46,881 nt of DNA from DAOTWP01 sp034435675 (GTDB lineage Bacteria > Chloroflexota > Anaerolineae > Aggregatilineales > Phototrophicaceae), in assembly GCA_034435675.1 (NCBI GenBank), contig DAOTWP010000284.1, forward strand, positions 1 through 46,881, read 5' to 3'. The position numbers and the translations under genes are program-made. Positions 9,076 through 17,976 of the stretch are shown here, piece by piece (the first letter of the stretch is position 1; each line of letters starts with the position of its first letter). Below the pieces are notes generated by a model. The model was not told the origin of the DNA. It saw only the letters and a program-made list of their open reading frames with translations, and did no database searches.

Positions 9076-9942
9076 GTGGAACTGGTCTGGATCTTTGACA
9101 ATCTGACACCCACTGCGATCATTGATATTCTCCTGGTGACGCTGGTAATTTTTGGCGCAAGCTTTCTGTTTCGGGGGACACAAGCGGTTGCGCTGCTGCG
9201 CGGATTGGTGCTGGTCGTCGTAACGATGGCAATTGTGTCCAGCCTGTTCCAGCTAGTCGCCTTTAGCTGGCTGCTGCAAACAGGAGTCACGGTGCTGGCA
9301 ATTGCCATCCCGATTATCTTTCAACCGGAACTGCGCCGCGCGCTGGAACAACTTGGGCGCGGCTTGCAGTTGTTATCCCGGCAGGCGCCCGAAAGTCTGC
9401 GCGACCAGATCATTGAGCAAGTGTGCCAGGCAGCGGACAAGCTCTCCGAACGGCGGCACGGGGCGCTGATTGTGTTGCAGCGCAACAGCAGCCTTCAGGA
9501 ATATATCCGCACAGGCATTGCGCTGGACAGCGGGGTTTCCGCCGCGCTGCTGCTGACCATCTTCTGGCCCAAGACGGAACTGCACGATGGCGCGGCAATT
9601 ATTGATACAGATGGCCGTATCGCATCGGCGGCGTCGGTACTGCCGCTGACCGCCAGTCGCAATCTGCCAACCCGCAAAATGGGTACGCGCCACCGCGCGG
9701 CGCTGGGCATCAGCGAAGTAAGCGATGCCATCTGTGTAGTTGTCTCCGAAGAAACCGGCAAAATCGCCGTGACCAACGGGGGACGCATGATTGCCCGCGT
9801 GGACGCCAATCGGCTGCGGACGATTCTGCACGCTCTCTATGGCGCGGAAAACAGCAAAGGCGGCACATCCCGGCTGGCACGGCTGGCAGAAACACTCCAG
9901 CAGGTTGTTGTCCGCCTGCGTAAACCACAAGAGCAGGCATAA
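9076..9942 (+). CDS. cdaA: Diadenylate cyclase (membrane CdaA type)
   Basis: A 288-aa enzyme that condenses two ATP into c-di-AMP at the membrane. Three hydrophobic helices occupy residues ~12-80, followed by the DAC domain with the two catalytic motifs DGA (171-173, in LHDGAAII) and RHR (205-207, in GTRHRAALG). GTG start at 9076 with AGGGGG about 12 bases upstream, overlapping the end of the TPR gene. Its stop codon overlaps the start of the next gene (TAATG), which is the usual cdaA-cdaR coupling. c-di-AMP in other bacteria controls potassium, osmolyte and cell-wall balance. No phosphodiesterase or glmM is visible nearby. Confidence 0.96.
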   Translation: MELVWIFDNLTPTAIIDILLVTLVIFGASFLFRGTQAVALLRGLVLVVVTMAIVSSLFQLVAFSWLLQTGVTVLAIAIPIIFQPELRRALEQLGRGLQLLSRQAPESLRDQIIEQVCQAADKLSERRHGALIVLQRNSSLQEYIRTGIALDSGVSAALLLTIFWPKTELHDGAAIIDTDGRIASAASVLPLTASRNLPTRKMGTRHRAALGISEVSDAICVVVSEETGKIAVTNGGRMIARVDANRLRTILHALYGAENSKGGTSRLARLAETLQQVVVRLRKPQEQA

Positions 9943-11228
9943 TGCAGCGAAAACCCTTCTTCAGCCGCCCGTGGGTTAACAACCTGCTGTGGCTGCTGGC
10001 ATCCCTGATGATTGCCTTCTGGATCTGGGTAATTGCCACCTTTGACCAGAACCCGATCCAACCGCGCACGTTCACCAATTTAGCTGTTCATGTTCTGCTG
10101 GATGATGGCATGATGTTGGTCAGTCCACAGCGCAGCAGCGTCGTGCGGGTAACCCTGCGGGCGCAGCAAAGCGTCCTTAACGCCCTGAACCGAGAAATTG
10201 AGATCATTGTCGAGGCAGACCTGCGCGGATTGGAACCGGGCACTCATACCGTGCCGATCACTGTGCAGGTGCTGCGTCCGGCGGTGGTGGAGGACATTCA
10301 GCCGCTGGCAATCGAATACCAGATTGACAGCACTGCCGAAAAGCAGGTGCCGCTGGTCTGGGAAATCACGGCAGAACCGCCAGTCGGGTTTGAGCGCGCG
10401 GATCCGGTATTCAGCACCACGCAGGTGATTGTGCGCGGCGCTTCGGCACAGGTCAGCCGCGTACAGGCGGTGCGCTTGCAGCTTGACCTCAGCCGCGAGC
10501 GTGACAGCTTTGTTGCCGACCTTGTGCCGCTGCCGATTGACAATGCGGGTAACGTCGTTGACGCTGTTGACACGCAGCCGGATCGCGTCAATGTCAGTGT
10601 GGATATTCGCACTCCGGCAGATACGATCCAGGTGCCAGTGACACTTGACCTCGACACACGCACCTTGCCTGATGGGTATGTGCTCACTTCTGAAACCAAC
10701 TACAGCCCGCAGACGGTGCTGGTTACAGGTCCCGAAAACCTGCTGGCAGGCTTGAGTATTGTGCGCACAGAGCCGATCTCGCTGGCAGAACGCACGGGCA
10801 GTTTTGAGGTCACGGTGCGCGTTGTCCTGCCCGATCAGCGCCTGTCGATTGTGGGCGATGATCGCATCACGGTTCAGGTCGGCATTACCGCATTGACCAC
10901 CAGTCGCCAGTTCGAGAATGTGCGTGTCGAAGTGTTTGGACTGCCAGCAGGCTATGACGTAACCATCACCCCGCAGCAGGTGACGGTGCTGCTCACCGGA
11001 CCACAACCGCTGATTGATAACCTGACGGCAAATGACATCGTCGCCGTGATTAACCTGGAAGGGCGCACGACAGGAACCTATGCGCTGGCACCTGTCGTCG
11101 CGGTGAATATGATTCAGGTCTCCCCGGAGAATATCTCCGTGTTCCCCTCGGAAATCGAGGTGCAGATCACCGAAGCGGGTGAAGTCACTACCGTACCGCC
11201 CGAAACCACCCAGGAACCCGGAGGCTGA
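9942..11228 (+). CDS. cdaR: YbbR-repeat protein, CdaA regulator
   Basis: A 428-aa protein with one N-terminal membrane helix (residues ~12-30) and an extracellular part of about four YbbR-type beta repeats; phrases such as VSVDIRTPADTIQVPVTL and VQVGITAL mark repeat boundaries. It starts at the ATG that shares its A with the cdaA stop, so translation is probably coupled. In Firmicutes CdaR binds and modulates CdaA; the same role is inferred from the gene order. The last 15 residues are rich in Thr, Pro and Glu, a likely flexible tail. Confidence 0.88.
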   Translation: MQRKPFFSRPWVNNLLWLLASLMIAFWIWVIATFDQNPIQPRTFTNLAVHVLLDDGMMLVSPQRSSVVRVTLRAQQSVLNALNREIEIIVEADLRGLEPGTHTVPITVQVLRPAVVEDIQPLAIEYQIDSTAEKQVPLVWEITAEPPVGFERADPVFSTTQVIVRGASAQVSRVQAVRLQLDLSRERDSFVADLVPLPIDNAGNVVDAVDTQPDRVNVSVDIRTPADTIQVPVTLDLDTRTLPDGYVLTSETNYSPQTVLVTGPENLLAGLSIVRTEPISLAERTGSFEVTVRVVLPDQRLSIVGDDRITVQVGITALTTSRQFENVRVEVFGLPAGYDVTITPQQVTVLLTGPQPLIDNLTANDIVAVINLEGRTTGTYALAPVVAVNMIQVSPENISVFPSEIEVQITEAGEVTTVPPETTQEPGG

Positions 11229-11238
11229 GCGCAAACCC

Positions 11239-11267
11239 TGCACAGCCCGGCGTTGTTCTGTTAAAAT
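11239..11267 (+). promoter_or_regulatory. Promoter of der
   Basis: TGCACA (11239-11244), a 17-bp spacer, and TAAAAT (11262-11267). The position, 69 bp before the der start and just after the cdaR stop, fits a der promoter. Confidence 0.45.
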
Positions 11268-11287
11268 GATCACTTGAAAGTTTCGGG

Positions 11288-11305
11288 GGCGCAGCATGCT
11301 GCGCC
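11288..11305 (+). other. GC-rich palindrome in the der leader
   Basis: A perfect 18-bp palindrome, GGCGCAGCATGCTGCGCC, between the predicted transcription start and the der start codon. As RNA it would fold into a tight hairpin about 30 bases before the ATG. There is no T run, so a role in leader stability or translation is more likely than termination. Confidence 0.5.
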
Positions 11306-11335
11306 TCTGCTAGTTGTGGGGTGCAACACAAATAC

Positions 11336-12730
11336 ATGGCTCGCAAACCGCTGGTGGCGCTGGTCGGGCGTCCGAATGTCGGCAAAAGTACGCTGTTTAA
11401 CCGGCTCGTCGGGGCGCGCATGGCAGTCACAGACGAAATTCCGGGGACAACCCGTGATCGCCTGCTGGCAGAGGCGGACTGGAACGGGGTTGCTTTCAAT
11501 GTGGTGGATACCGGCGGTATCGAAGTCTATGAGCCGAAAGGCAGCCGCAATGTGTCGCCGCTGGCGGAAGGCAGCGCAGAATTTGTCCCACAGATCAGGC
11601 AGCAGGCGCTGAATGCCATCGAGCAGGCGGATGTGATTGTCATACTCGTGGACATTCTGCACGGCATTACCGCTGCTGACGAAGAGATTGCGGAAATCCT
11701 GCGCCGCACACAAAAGCCCGTGATGGTGGCGGCAAACAAAGCCGATGACCTGCAAAAACTAGGCAACCATGCGCTGGAATTCTACGCGCTGGGGGTCGGA
11801 GAGGTCTTCCCAGTCAGCGCGATTCATGGCAGCGGCGTCGGCGATCTGCTGGATGCTATCGTGGCAGCGCTGCGCAATGCTCCGTCAGCCTTCAGCGACG
11901 AAGACGAAGACGAACCGCAGGTGCTCAAAATCGCCATCGTTGGGCGTCCCAATGTGGGCAAGAGCAGCCTGCTTAACCGGTTGATTGGCGAGGAACGGGT
12001 GATTGTCAGCCCGCACGCCGGCACAACCCGCGACGCAATTGACAGCACGATCTATTGGCACGGGCAGGAAATCCTGCTGATTGACACCGCGGGCATTCGC
12101 AAGCGCGGCAAGATCGAACCCGGCGTAGAGAAATTCAGTGTGATCCGCACCATGGACGCAATTGGACGGTCCGATGTTGTGCTGCTTCTGCTTGACGCGC
12201 AGGATGGCGTGACCGAACAAGACGAACATATCGCAGGATATGTGCTGGAAGCCTATAAGAGCCTCGTGATTGTCGTCAACAAGTGGGATGCGCTGGAAAA
12301 AGACGACCAGACGATGAACCGCTTTCGAGAAGACGTGAAGAAGAAGCTGCACTTTATTCCCTACACCCCGGCAATCTATATCAGCGCGCTCACCGGGCAG
12401 CGCATTCATCAGGTGCTGGAAACAGCAAACCGGGTGTGGCAGAACCGCTTTCTGCGGGTGCCGACGGCAGAACTCAATCGCATTGTACGCGATGCCGTGC
12501 AGCGCCATTCGCCGCCCGTACGCGGCACGCGCCGCCTAAAGATTCGTTATGCGACACAGGTGCGTGTTGATCCGCCGGTGTTCCTGTTTCATGTCAATGA
12601 TCGCAAGCTGGTGCATTTCAGCTACCGGCGCTATCTGGAAAACAGCATCCGGGCGAGCTATCCCTTCGAAGGCACACCGCTGCGGCTGAGTTTCCGCGGC
12701 GGGGGCAGCGAGGAAGACGAACTGGCATAG
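11336..12730 (+). CDS. der: Ribosome-assembly GTPase Der (EngA)
   Basis: A 464-aa tandem GTPase needed for 50S subunit maturation. Two complete G domains are visible. The first has GRPNVGKST (from residue 11), DTGG and NKAD; the second has GRPNVGKSS, DTAG and NKWD. A C-terminal KH-like domain follows, containing the segment RLKIRYATQVRVDPP. A short acidic stretch (SDEDEDEP) links the two G domains. Start taken at ATG 11336, directly before ARKPLVALVG; a GTG five codons earlier is in frame. Length and motif order are normal for the family. Confidence 0.97.
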   Translation: MARKPLVALVGRPNVGKSTLFNRLVGARMAVTDEIPGTTRDRLLAEADWNGVAFNVVDTGGIEVYEPKGSRNVSPLAEGSAEFVPQIRQQALNAIEQADVIVILVDILHGITAADEEIAEILRRTQKPVMVAANKADDLQKLGNHALEFYALGVGEVFPVSAIHGSGVGDLLDAIVAALRNAPSAFSDEDEDEPQVLKIAIVGRPNVGKSSLLNRLIGEERVIVSPHAGTTRDAIDSTIYWHGQEILLIDTAGIRKRGKIEPGVEKFSVIRTMDAIGRSDVVLLLLDAQDGVTEQDEHIAGYVLEAYKSLVIVVNKWDALEKDDQTMNRFREDVKKKLHFIPYTPAIYISALTGQRIHQVLETANRVWQNRFLRVPTAELNRIVRDAVQRHSPPVRGTRRLKIRYATQVRVDPPVFLFHVNDRKLVHFSYRRYLENSIRASYPFEGTPLRLSFRGGGSEEDELA

Positions 12731-12758
12731 TGCCACCGGCAGTTGCTCACTGTCTGTC

Positions 12759-14339
12759 CTACTCCGGATAAATCAACCCCTGCAATTCGTAGACATAGGC
12801 ACGGTTCTTGCGCCCGCGAATCGGCATTTCGCCCAGCGGGCGCGCCTGTGCCAGCCTGCCCAGCCGTTTGATAATCGCTTCTTCGACAACAATCTGCCCC
12901 GGCGCGGCGCTTTCCTGCATGCGTTTCGCCAGGTTCACCACATCGCCGATTGCCGTGTAGTTCATCGCCCGGTCTGTGCCGATATAGCCGACCACGGCTT
13001 CGCCAACATTGACACCGACGCTGTACATCAACTTGTAACCACGCCGCTGATTGATCTCGTTTGCCGCGCGCATCAGTGCCAGCGCTGCATCTGCTGCCCG
13101 GTGAACATGATCTGGCTGTTCCTGCGGCGCATTGAAGATCGCCATCAACCCATCGCCGAAGAACTTGTCCAGCGTGCCTTCCCAGCCCAGCACAACCTCC
13201 GCTGCCAGGCTGAGATAATCGTTAAGCATCTCAACCACTTTTTCCGGCGGGGCATTTTCGCTCCACGCGGTATAGCCGCGAATGTCAGCAAAAAGCACGC
13301 TGATCTCCTGCCGCTTGCCGCCCAACTGCAAGTTCTCCGGCTGGCTGAGGACGATATCCACGACGGAGGCGGGTACAAAACGCTCAAACGCGCCGCGAAT
13401 ATTGGCGCTTTCGCGTTCTTTGGCAACCCGCAGGGCATCATAATTGCGCGAGTTTTCTATCGCAATGGCGGCATAGTCGGTCAGGGCGCTGAGCAGGGCG
13501 CTGTCGTGTTTGCTGAAGACCTGCGCATCCGGCGATACATTGCTGACTCCCAGCACCCCAATGACCCGGCTGCCGACCACCAGCGGCGCGCAGGCGGTAG
13601 TCACAGTGCCGTTGCTTTCCCCTGTGCCCTGCTCCGGGGTGAACACCACAGGCTGCCCGGTTTTGACCACCTGGGTGGCAACATAATCATTGACCGGTTG
13701 ATGGGTGGCTTCGGCGCGGGCGTTCTGGGTGCGCTTCTGCGCTCGGTTGATCAGTCTGCCCTCTTCCAACAGATGCAGATACCCTTCCTCCGCGCCGGTG
13801 AGCTGGGTCGCGGCATCCACGATGCGCGGCAGCAGCAGTTCGATGTCCATTAAGGCGGTGACGCTTTTCCCGACACTGTAGAGGATGTTCAGCTCTTGCA
13901 GCCGCTTTTGCATCTGGCGGTTTGCCTGCAAAATACGTTCGGTGAGCGCCTCTTTTTCACGGCGCAGGCGTACCTCTGTCAGGCTTTTCTCCACTGAGTC
14001 CAGCATTTCATCAACGGAAAACGGCTTGCGCACGTAATCGCGCACCCCCAGCCGGTAGACCTCCACCGCGATTTCTTCCGAGCCGTGAAAGGTCATCAGG
14101 ATTACCGGGATGTCCAGCGATTTGTGCGCCATCGCTTCGAGCATCTGTGCCCCGTTCATGCGGGGCATCTGGTAATCCAGCAAAATCAGATCAGGGCGGT
14201 AGCGCTCCGCCATTTCCAGCCCTTCTTTGCCATCCTTTGCCAGCAGCGCCTGATAGCCGTTGGGCTTCAGAACGTAGTCGACAATGAATTCACGGTTTTC
14301 AAGCCCATCATCTACGACCAGAATGCGTTCGCCAGCCAC
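12759..14339 (-). CDS. Response regulator with GAF and class III nucleotide cyclase domains
   Basis: A 526-aa cytoplasmic signalling protein. Residues 5-120 are a receiver with acidic pair Asp10-Asp11, acceptor Asp55 (LILLDYQMP) and Lys-Pro. A coiled-coil of ~40 residues follows, then a GAF domain (~150-310), then a class III adenylate/guanylate cyclase domain (~335-520). The cyclase has both metal Asp sites (LFADIRGYT, FFGDGLMA) and the transition-state Asn/Arg pair (VVNLAKRMQ), so it should be active. Whether the product is cAMP or cGMP cannot be settled by eye. It points away from lepB, and no partner kinase is adjacent on its strand. It has the same receiver-plus-cyclase logic as the protein at 17977. 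Confidence 0.92.
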   Translation of the reverse strand: MAGERILVVDDGLENREFIVDYVLKPNGYQALLAKDGKEGLEMAERYRPDLILLDYQMPRMNGAQMLEAMAHKSLDIPVILMTFHGSEEIAVEVYRLGVRDYVRKPFSVDEMLDSVEKSLTEVRLRREKEALTERILQANRQMQKRLQELNILYSVGKSVTALMDIELLLPRIVDAATQLTGAEEGYLHLLEEGRLINRAQKRTQNARAEATHQPVNDYVATQVVKTGQPVVFTPEQGTGESNGTVTTACAPLVVGSRVIGVLGVSNVSPDAQVFSKHDSALLSALTDYAAIAIENSRNYDALRVAKERESANIRGAFERFVPASVVDIVLSQPENLQLGGKRQEISVLFADIRGYTAWSENAPPEKVVEMLNDYLSLAAEVVLGWEGTLDKFFGDGLMAIFNAPQEQPDHVHRAADAALALMRAANEINQRRGYKLMYSVGVNVGEAVVGYIGTDRAMNYTAIGDVVNLAKRMQESAAPGQIVVEEAIIKRLGRLAQARPLGEMPIRGRKNRAYVYELQGLIYPE

Positions 14340-14683
14340 TGTTTTGCCTCATCATGATGTTCGGGACTCTGTCAGTCAGATTTGAACCGGTCTGAAGATT
14401 CCTGGTTTCAGGTGCAGGACAAAGGCGGATGCACCCTGCCTGCATGGGCGACGATGTGTGAATTTTCAGAAAGCTTCTAATTCCATTGTACGGGAAGTCA
14501 GATTTTTGGCAGGTTTTGATCCTGTGAAGATCGTATGTTATTTCAAATCCCCGCAGGAAGTTCACATTGCCCGCATCTGCAACCCGTCATATAATACAAT
14601 GCATTGACCCTTTTGACCTGCTGCACCGGAAGATTGCCTGTGCTGGTGCTGTACTGGTGCCAAACTAACCCAAACGACACCCC
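14340..14683. other. Intergenic region between the cyclase gene and lepB
   Basis: 344 bp between divergent genes. It holds the lepB promoter at 14567-14595. On the minus strand a possible -10, TACAAT (the complement of 14485-14490), could serve the cyclase gene, but no matching -35 is seen. No RNA gene or repeat is recognised. Confidence 0.5.
14567..14595 (+). promoter_or_regulatory. lepB promoter
   Basis: TTGCCC (14567-14572), a 17-bp spacer and a perfect TATAAT (14590-14595). Predicted transcription start near 14602, giving a leader of ~80 nt before the GTG start of lepB. Confidence 0.7.
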
Positions 14684-15307
14684 GTGAATCCTGTGATTGA
14701 ACAATACCCAACTGAACCCGGCGAGGCTCCCGCTGGTTTGCCGCGTCCGGCACTGGCGCGTGCAGGCGTAATCCGCGAACTGCTTTCGACGCTGGCATTG
14801 GTGCTGGCAATCTTTTCGCTGGTGGAACTGGCAATTCCGCGTTTCATTGTGGATGGTCCCAGTATGCAGCCCAACTTCGGAGATGGGCAGTTTCTGATTA
14901 TCAGCCGGATGCAATACATTTTCTCGACACCACAGCGTGGGGATATTATTGTGTTCAATGTACCCGGTGCGCCTGCTTCGGATCCACCGCTGATTAAACG
15001 GGTGATTGGCGTGCCCGGCGATGTGGTTGAAATCCGGGATCGCCTGGTCTATGTCAACGCGGTGCAGCTCTACGAACCGTACATTAACGAACCATGCAAT
15101 GAATATCGCTGCGCTGACCGCCGCTGGGAACTGGGCACAGACCAATACTTTGTAATGGGCGACAACCGCAACCACAGCAACGACTCGCGGTCCTTCGGTC
15201 CCATTGACAGCAGTCACATTATCGGCGAGGCAGTCATCCGCTATTGGCCGCCGCAAGCGTGGGGGATTGTGACGCAGATCAATTTCCCTGACAATTCAGC
15301 GCCGTAG
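14684..15307 (+). CDS. lepB: Signal peptidase I
   Basis: A 207-aa membrane serine protease that removes signal peptides from exported proteins. One N-terminal membrane anchor (residues ~32-52). Box B contains the catalytic Ser60 (DGPSMQPNF), box D the general base Lys105 (IKRVIGVPGD), and box E is GDNRNHSNDSR. Length is typical of single-anchor bacterial enzymes. GTG start at 14684; no strong ribosome site is visible. The secreted binding proteins and GH8 enzyme in this window have type I signal peptides and would be among its substrates. Confidence 0.95.
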   Translation: MNPVIEQYPTEPGEAPAGLPRPALARAGVIRELLSTLALVLAIFSLVELAIPRFIVDGPSMQPNFGDGQFLIISRMQYIFSTPQRGDIIVFNVPGAPASDPPLIKRVIGVPGDVVEIRDRLVYVNAVQLYEPYINEPCNEYRCADRRWELGTDQYFVMGDNRNHSNDSRSFGPIDSSHIIGEAVIRYWPPQAWGIVTQINFPDNSAP

Positions 15308-15418
15308 CCAGCGCCCGTAAGTCTGCTGCCCATTGGCACGTCTGCTATGCAGTTAAGTGGCTACCGCGCACCGAATCTTGAGCGCCTGACAACAGGCAAG
15401 AAAGTACATAACGGATTC

Positions 15419-15706
15419 ATGAACACACCTCTCCAGACTGGCTGCCCACAATGCGGAATCGGCGTTTGCACCCTGACCTCAGTTACGGTGGTGCAAATGC
15501 TTGCTGGTATGTTGGTAAGCGTCCCTGATGTGGCGGGTTACCGCTGTGATGTCTGCGGGTATCAGGAACTCACCGCGGATATGCAGGCAGCGCTCCAGCG
15601 GCTGTTGAACACCCCGGCGGCTGCCCCTGCCAGCGAAAACGGACGTCCGGGCAGAGGATTGACGTCTGATGCACAGGACAATAAGCCGCGCCCGATTAAA
15701 CCCTGA
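15419..15706 (+). CDS. YgiT/MqsA-type zinc-finger protein
   Basis: A ~95-aa protein with two CxxC pairs (CPQCG and CDVCG) separated by ~40 residues that include VTVVQMLAGMLVSVPDVAGYRC, in the style of the YgiT-type zinc finger found in MqsA antitoxins and in many stand-alone proteins. There is no helix-turn-helix after it, only a Pro/Ala-rich tail, and no toxin gene is adjacent. ATG 15419 lies just before the first zinc pair; an in-frame ATG at 15347 would add 24 residues of unremarkable sequence. The function is unknown. Confidence 0.7.
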   Translation: MNTPLQTGCPQCGIGVCTLTSVTVVQMLAGMLVSVPDVAGYRCDVCGYQELTADMQAALQRLLNTPAAAPASENGRPGRGLTSDAQDNKPRPIKP

Positions 15707-15844
15707 CCCACTGATTGACTCAGCCGCATAGCGCGCGCTACACCCGCTCATTCAGGCAGCGCCGCCCGACTCCCTGACCGCGCTGGGTATACTGCGCACC
15801 GATAACGTATTGGCAGCATGCAAGCGCTGTTTCTCGCCCAGTGT

Positions 15845-15850
15845 TATACT
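15845..15850 (+). promoter_or_regulatory. Possible -10 box before the histidine kinase gene
   Basis: TATACT, 55 bp upstream of the kinase ATG. No -35 box at the right spacing. Reported only because the same form recurs before other genes in this window. Confidence 0.25.
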
Positions 15851-15904
15851 GGTGACGCTTTAATATGCTTGTATGCTTAGCAACCATGAGGGATCCCGGC
15901 AGCA

Positions 15905-17500
15905 ATGGAAGCGCTGGCACTGATCTTCGTCCCGCTCAATCTGTTCGTTACGCTGTTAGCGCTGATGCTTGCAGGCGGTATCATTATTGGAATCCTCGTG
16001 CAGCCTGCCCCCCCCCGCGATGTCTGGTTGTTTGCGGGTGTTTGTGCGGCGCTGGCGGTGTGGAGCATTGCCAATCTGGGGCGCTTTGCCGCTGAATTAC
16101 GCTTTGGGCTGTCGCCGCTGCTGGTGCAGCATCTGTATCTGGCGGGGATGAGCGCGGTAGTCATCACCTTCTTCTTCTTCACCCTAATCTTTACCCATAC
16201 GCGCGAGCGCTTTTCAGACCTTCTGTTGTGGGCAGCCGGAATAGTTGCGGTGATCACCGCAGTGGTTACGGTCACAGGCAGTGCCTATAGTCTCGATGCT
16301 CCTGACGGGGTGCCCGTGCTTCAGCCAGCAGGTCTGCTGCTGCTGGCGCTGTGCCTTGTCGGGCTGCTGGCGGCTGGTTGGATCGTGCTGAATTCGCGCC
16401 ATGCGCGCGCCGCCATGCTGCGCATCCCGGTGGTACTGCTGCTGGTCGCCCTGGTTGGCGAAAGCATGCTGAGCAGCGTGCCGCTGCCTGCGTTCGGCAT
16501 TGTTGCCACGGCGGGTTTAGGCTGGATTGGCTGGCACATTATTCGCGATCTGGTGCGCGCGCCGCAGCAAAACCTGCGTGAAGACCTGCGACTGGTGAAT
16601 CAGGATCTGCGCCAGGTCATTAACGAACTGAACAGCGAGAAACGCCGCACGGCACAGCTCAATGCGGATTTGCTGGCGGCACGTGAACATAAAAGCGAGT
16701 TTCTGGCAAATATGAGCCACGAACTGCGCACACCGCTTAATTCGATCATCGGCTACAGCGAACTGCTGATCGGCGGAACATACGGTGCGATCACGGAAAA
16801 GCAGGCTGATCGGCTGACCAAGATTCATCGCAACGGTCAGAGTTTGCTGAACATCATCAACGATATGCTCGACCTGAGCAAGATTGATGCCGGGCGACTG
16901 GAACTGGAAATGCATCTGTTCACCGTCAGCATGATCTTCGATCAAGTGACGCCGGAACTCACACTGCTGTGCAAACAAAAACAATTGACGTTGAATATTG
17001 AACTGCCTGCTAATCTGCCTCCGTTGTATGGCGATGGGCGGCGCATTCAGCAGGTGGTGCGCAATTTGGCGAACAACGCCGTCAAATTCACCCATGAAGG
17101 CAGCGTGACGCTAAAAGCCGAGTCTGTGCGGGTGCGTCGGGGCTATGCGGAAACGTTCAAACTGCCTTTTCAGGGTTGGTTGAACGATGGGTACTGGGTT
17201 ATTATCACAGTGCGTGATACCGGCATTGGCATTGCCCCCGAAGACCAGGGGCGCATTTTTGATGAATTCGCGCAGGCAGATAGCAGCCCCACACGCGAGT
17301 TTGAGGGGTCTGGGCTGGGGTTGACCATTGCCAAAAAACTGGTGGTGATGCACGAGGGCGTTATCTGGGTGGATAGCAAACTGGGCGAAGGCAGTCGTTT
17401 TTACGTGGCGCTGCCCGCAAAGATTCAGACCGATCACGAGACTGGTGGTGCCAGCGCCGCTGACCCAAGAGCAGGTGTTGCAGAAAACTTGTCGGGCTAA
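15905..17500 (+). CDS. Membrane sensor histidine kinase
   Basis: A 531-aa kinase. Residues ~5-225 form about seven hydrophobic helices, so the sensor is in the membrane with little extracellular loop. A coiled-coil (~228-262) leads to the dimerisation domain with His272 in NMSHELRTPLN. The ATPase domain follows: N box (VVRNLANNAVKF), G1 (DTGIGIAPED), F box (FDEFAQAD) and G2 (GSGLGLTIAKK). All catalytic boxes are intact. It lacks its own receiver; the next two genes encode a lone receiver and a receiver-cyclase, which are the natural targets. Confidence 0.94.
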   Translation: MEALALIFVPLNLFVTLLALMLAGGIIIGILVQPAPPRDVWLFAGVCAALAVWSIANLGRFAAELRFGLSPLLVQHLYLAGMSAVVITFFFFTLIFTHTRERFSDLLLWAAGIVAVITAVVTVTGSAYSLDAPDGVPVLQPAGLLLLALCLVGLLAAGWIVLNSRHARAAMLRIPVVLLLVALVGESMLSSVPLPAFGIVATAGLGWIGWHIIRDLVRAPQQNLREDLRLVNQDLRQVINELNSEKRRTAQLNADLLAAREHKSEFLANMSHELRTPLNSIIGYSELLIGGTYGAITEKQADRLTKIHRNGQSLLNIINDMLDLSKIDAGRLELEMHLFTVSMIFDQVTPELTLLCKQKQLTLNIELPANLPPLYGDGRRIQQVVRNLANNAVKFTHEGSVTLKAESVRVRRGYAETFKLPFQGWLNDGYWVIITVRDTGIGIAPEDQGRIFDEFAQADSSPTREFEGSGLGLTIAKKLVVMHEGVIWVDSKLGEGSRFYVALPAKIQTDHETGGASAADPRAGVAENLSG

Positions 17501-17592
17501 ATGCCAGCAAACGGCACAGCTTACTGTAAAATAGCGTTGTAGTCTGTGGTTGGGGATAACATGTGGTTTGTTGAGGGAGGCGTTCACCCCAT

Positions 17593-17961
17593 ATGAGCAG
17601 CAGTCGCATTCTGGTCGTAGAAGATAACCGCGACAACATGACACTGATCTCTGACGTGCTGATTTCGCTGGATTATGTGGTGCTGCAAGCCACAGACGGT
17701 GAACAGGGCTTGGCACTGGCAAACAGTGAGCAGCCCGATTTGATACTCATGGACTTATCGCTGCCCAAGATGGATGGCTGGACAGTGACACGCCACATTA
17801 AGGAAAACCCGCAGATAGCGCATATCCCCGTTATTGCCCTGACTGCCCATGCGATGGTCGGGGATCGTGAGAAAGCGCTGGCAGCGGGGTGTGATGACTA
17901 TATCTCCAAGCCGATCAATTTGCAGGAACTGGCAAAGAAGCTGAATCAATATATTCGGTAA
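17593..17961 (+). CDS. Single-domain response regulator
   Basis: A 122-aa CheY/DivK-like receiver with no output domain. The phosphorylation set is complete: Glu10-Asp11, acceptor Asp54 (ILMDLSLPKMDG), Thr84 and Lys106-Pro107. GAGGGAGG lies about 12 bases before the ATG, and a TAAAAT at 17527-17532 could be a -10. It sits between the kinase and the receiver-cyclase, so it may relay phosphate or interact with a partner protein. The stop is only 15 bases from the next start. Confidence 0.93.
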   Translation: MSSSRILVVEDNRDNMTLISDVLISLDYVVLQATDGEQGLALANSEQPDLILMDLSLPKMDGWTVTRHIKENPQIAHIPVIALTAHAMVGDREKALAAGCDDYISKPINLQELAKKLNQYIR

Positions 17962-17976
17962 TGCGGGAGCTGCTGC

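Noticed and set aside
15788..15793. TATACT as a promoter of the histidine kinase
   Set aside because: No -35 at proper spacing, and a second TATACT lies nearer the gene.
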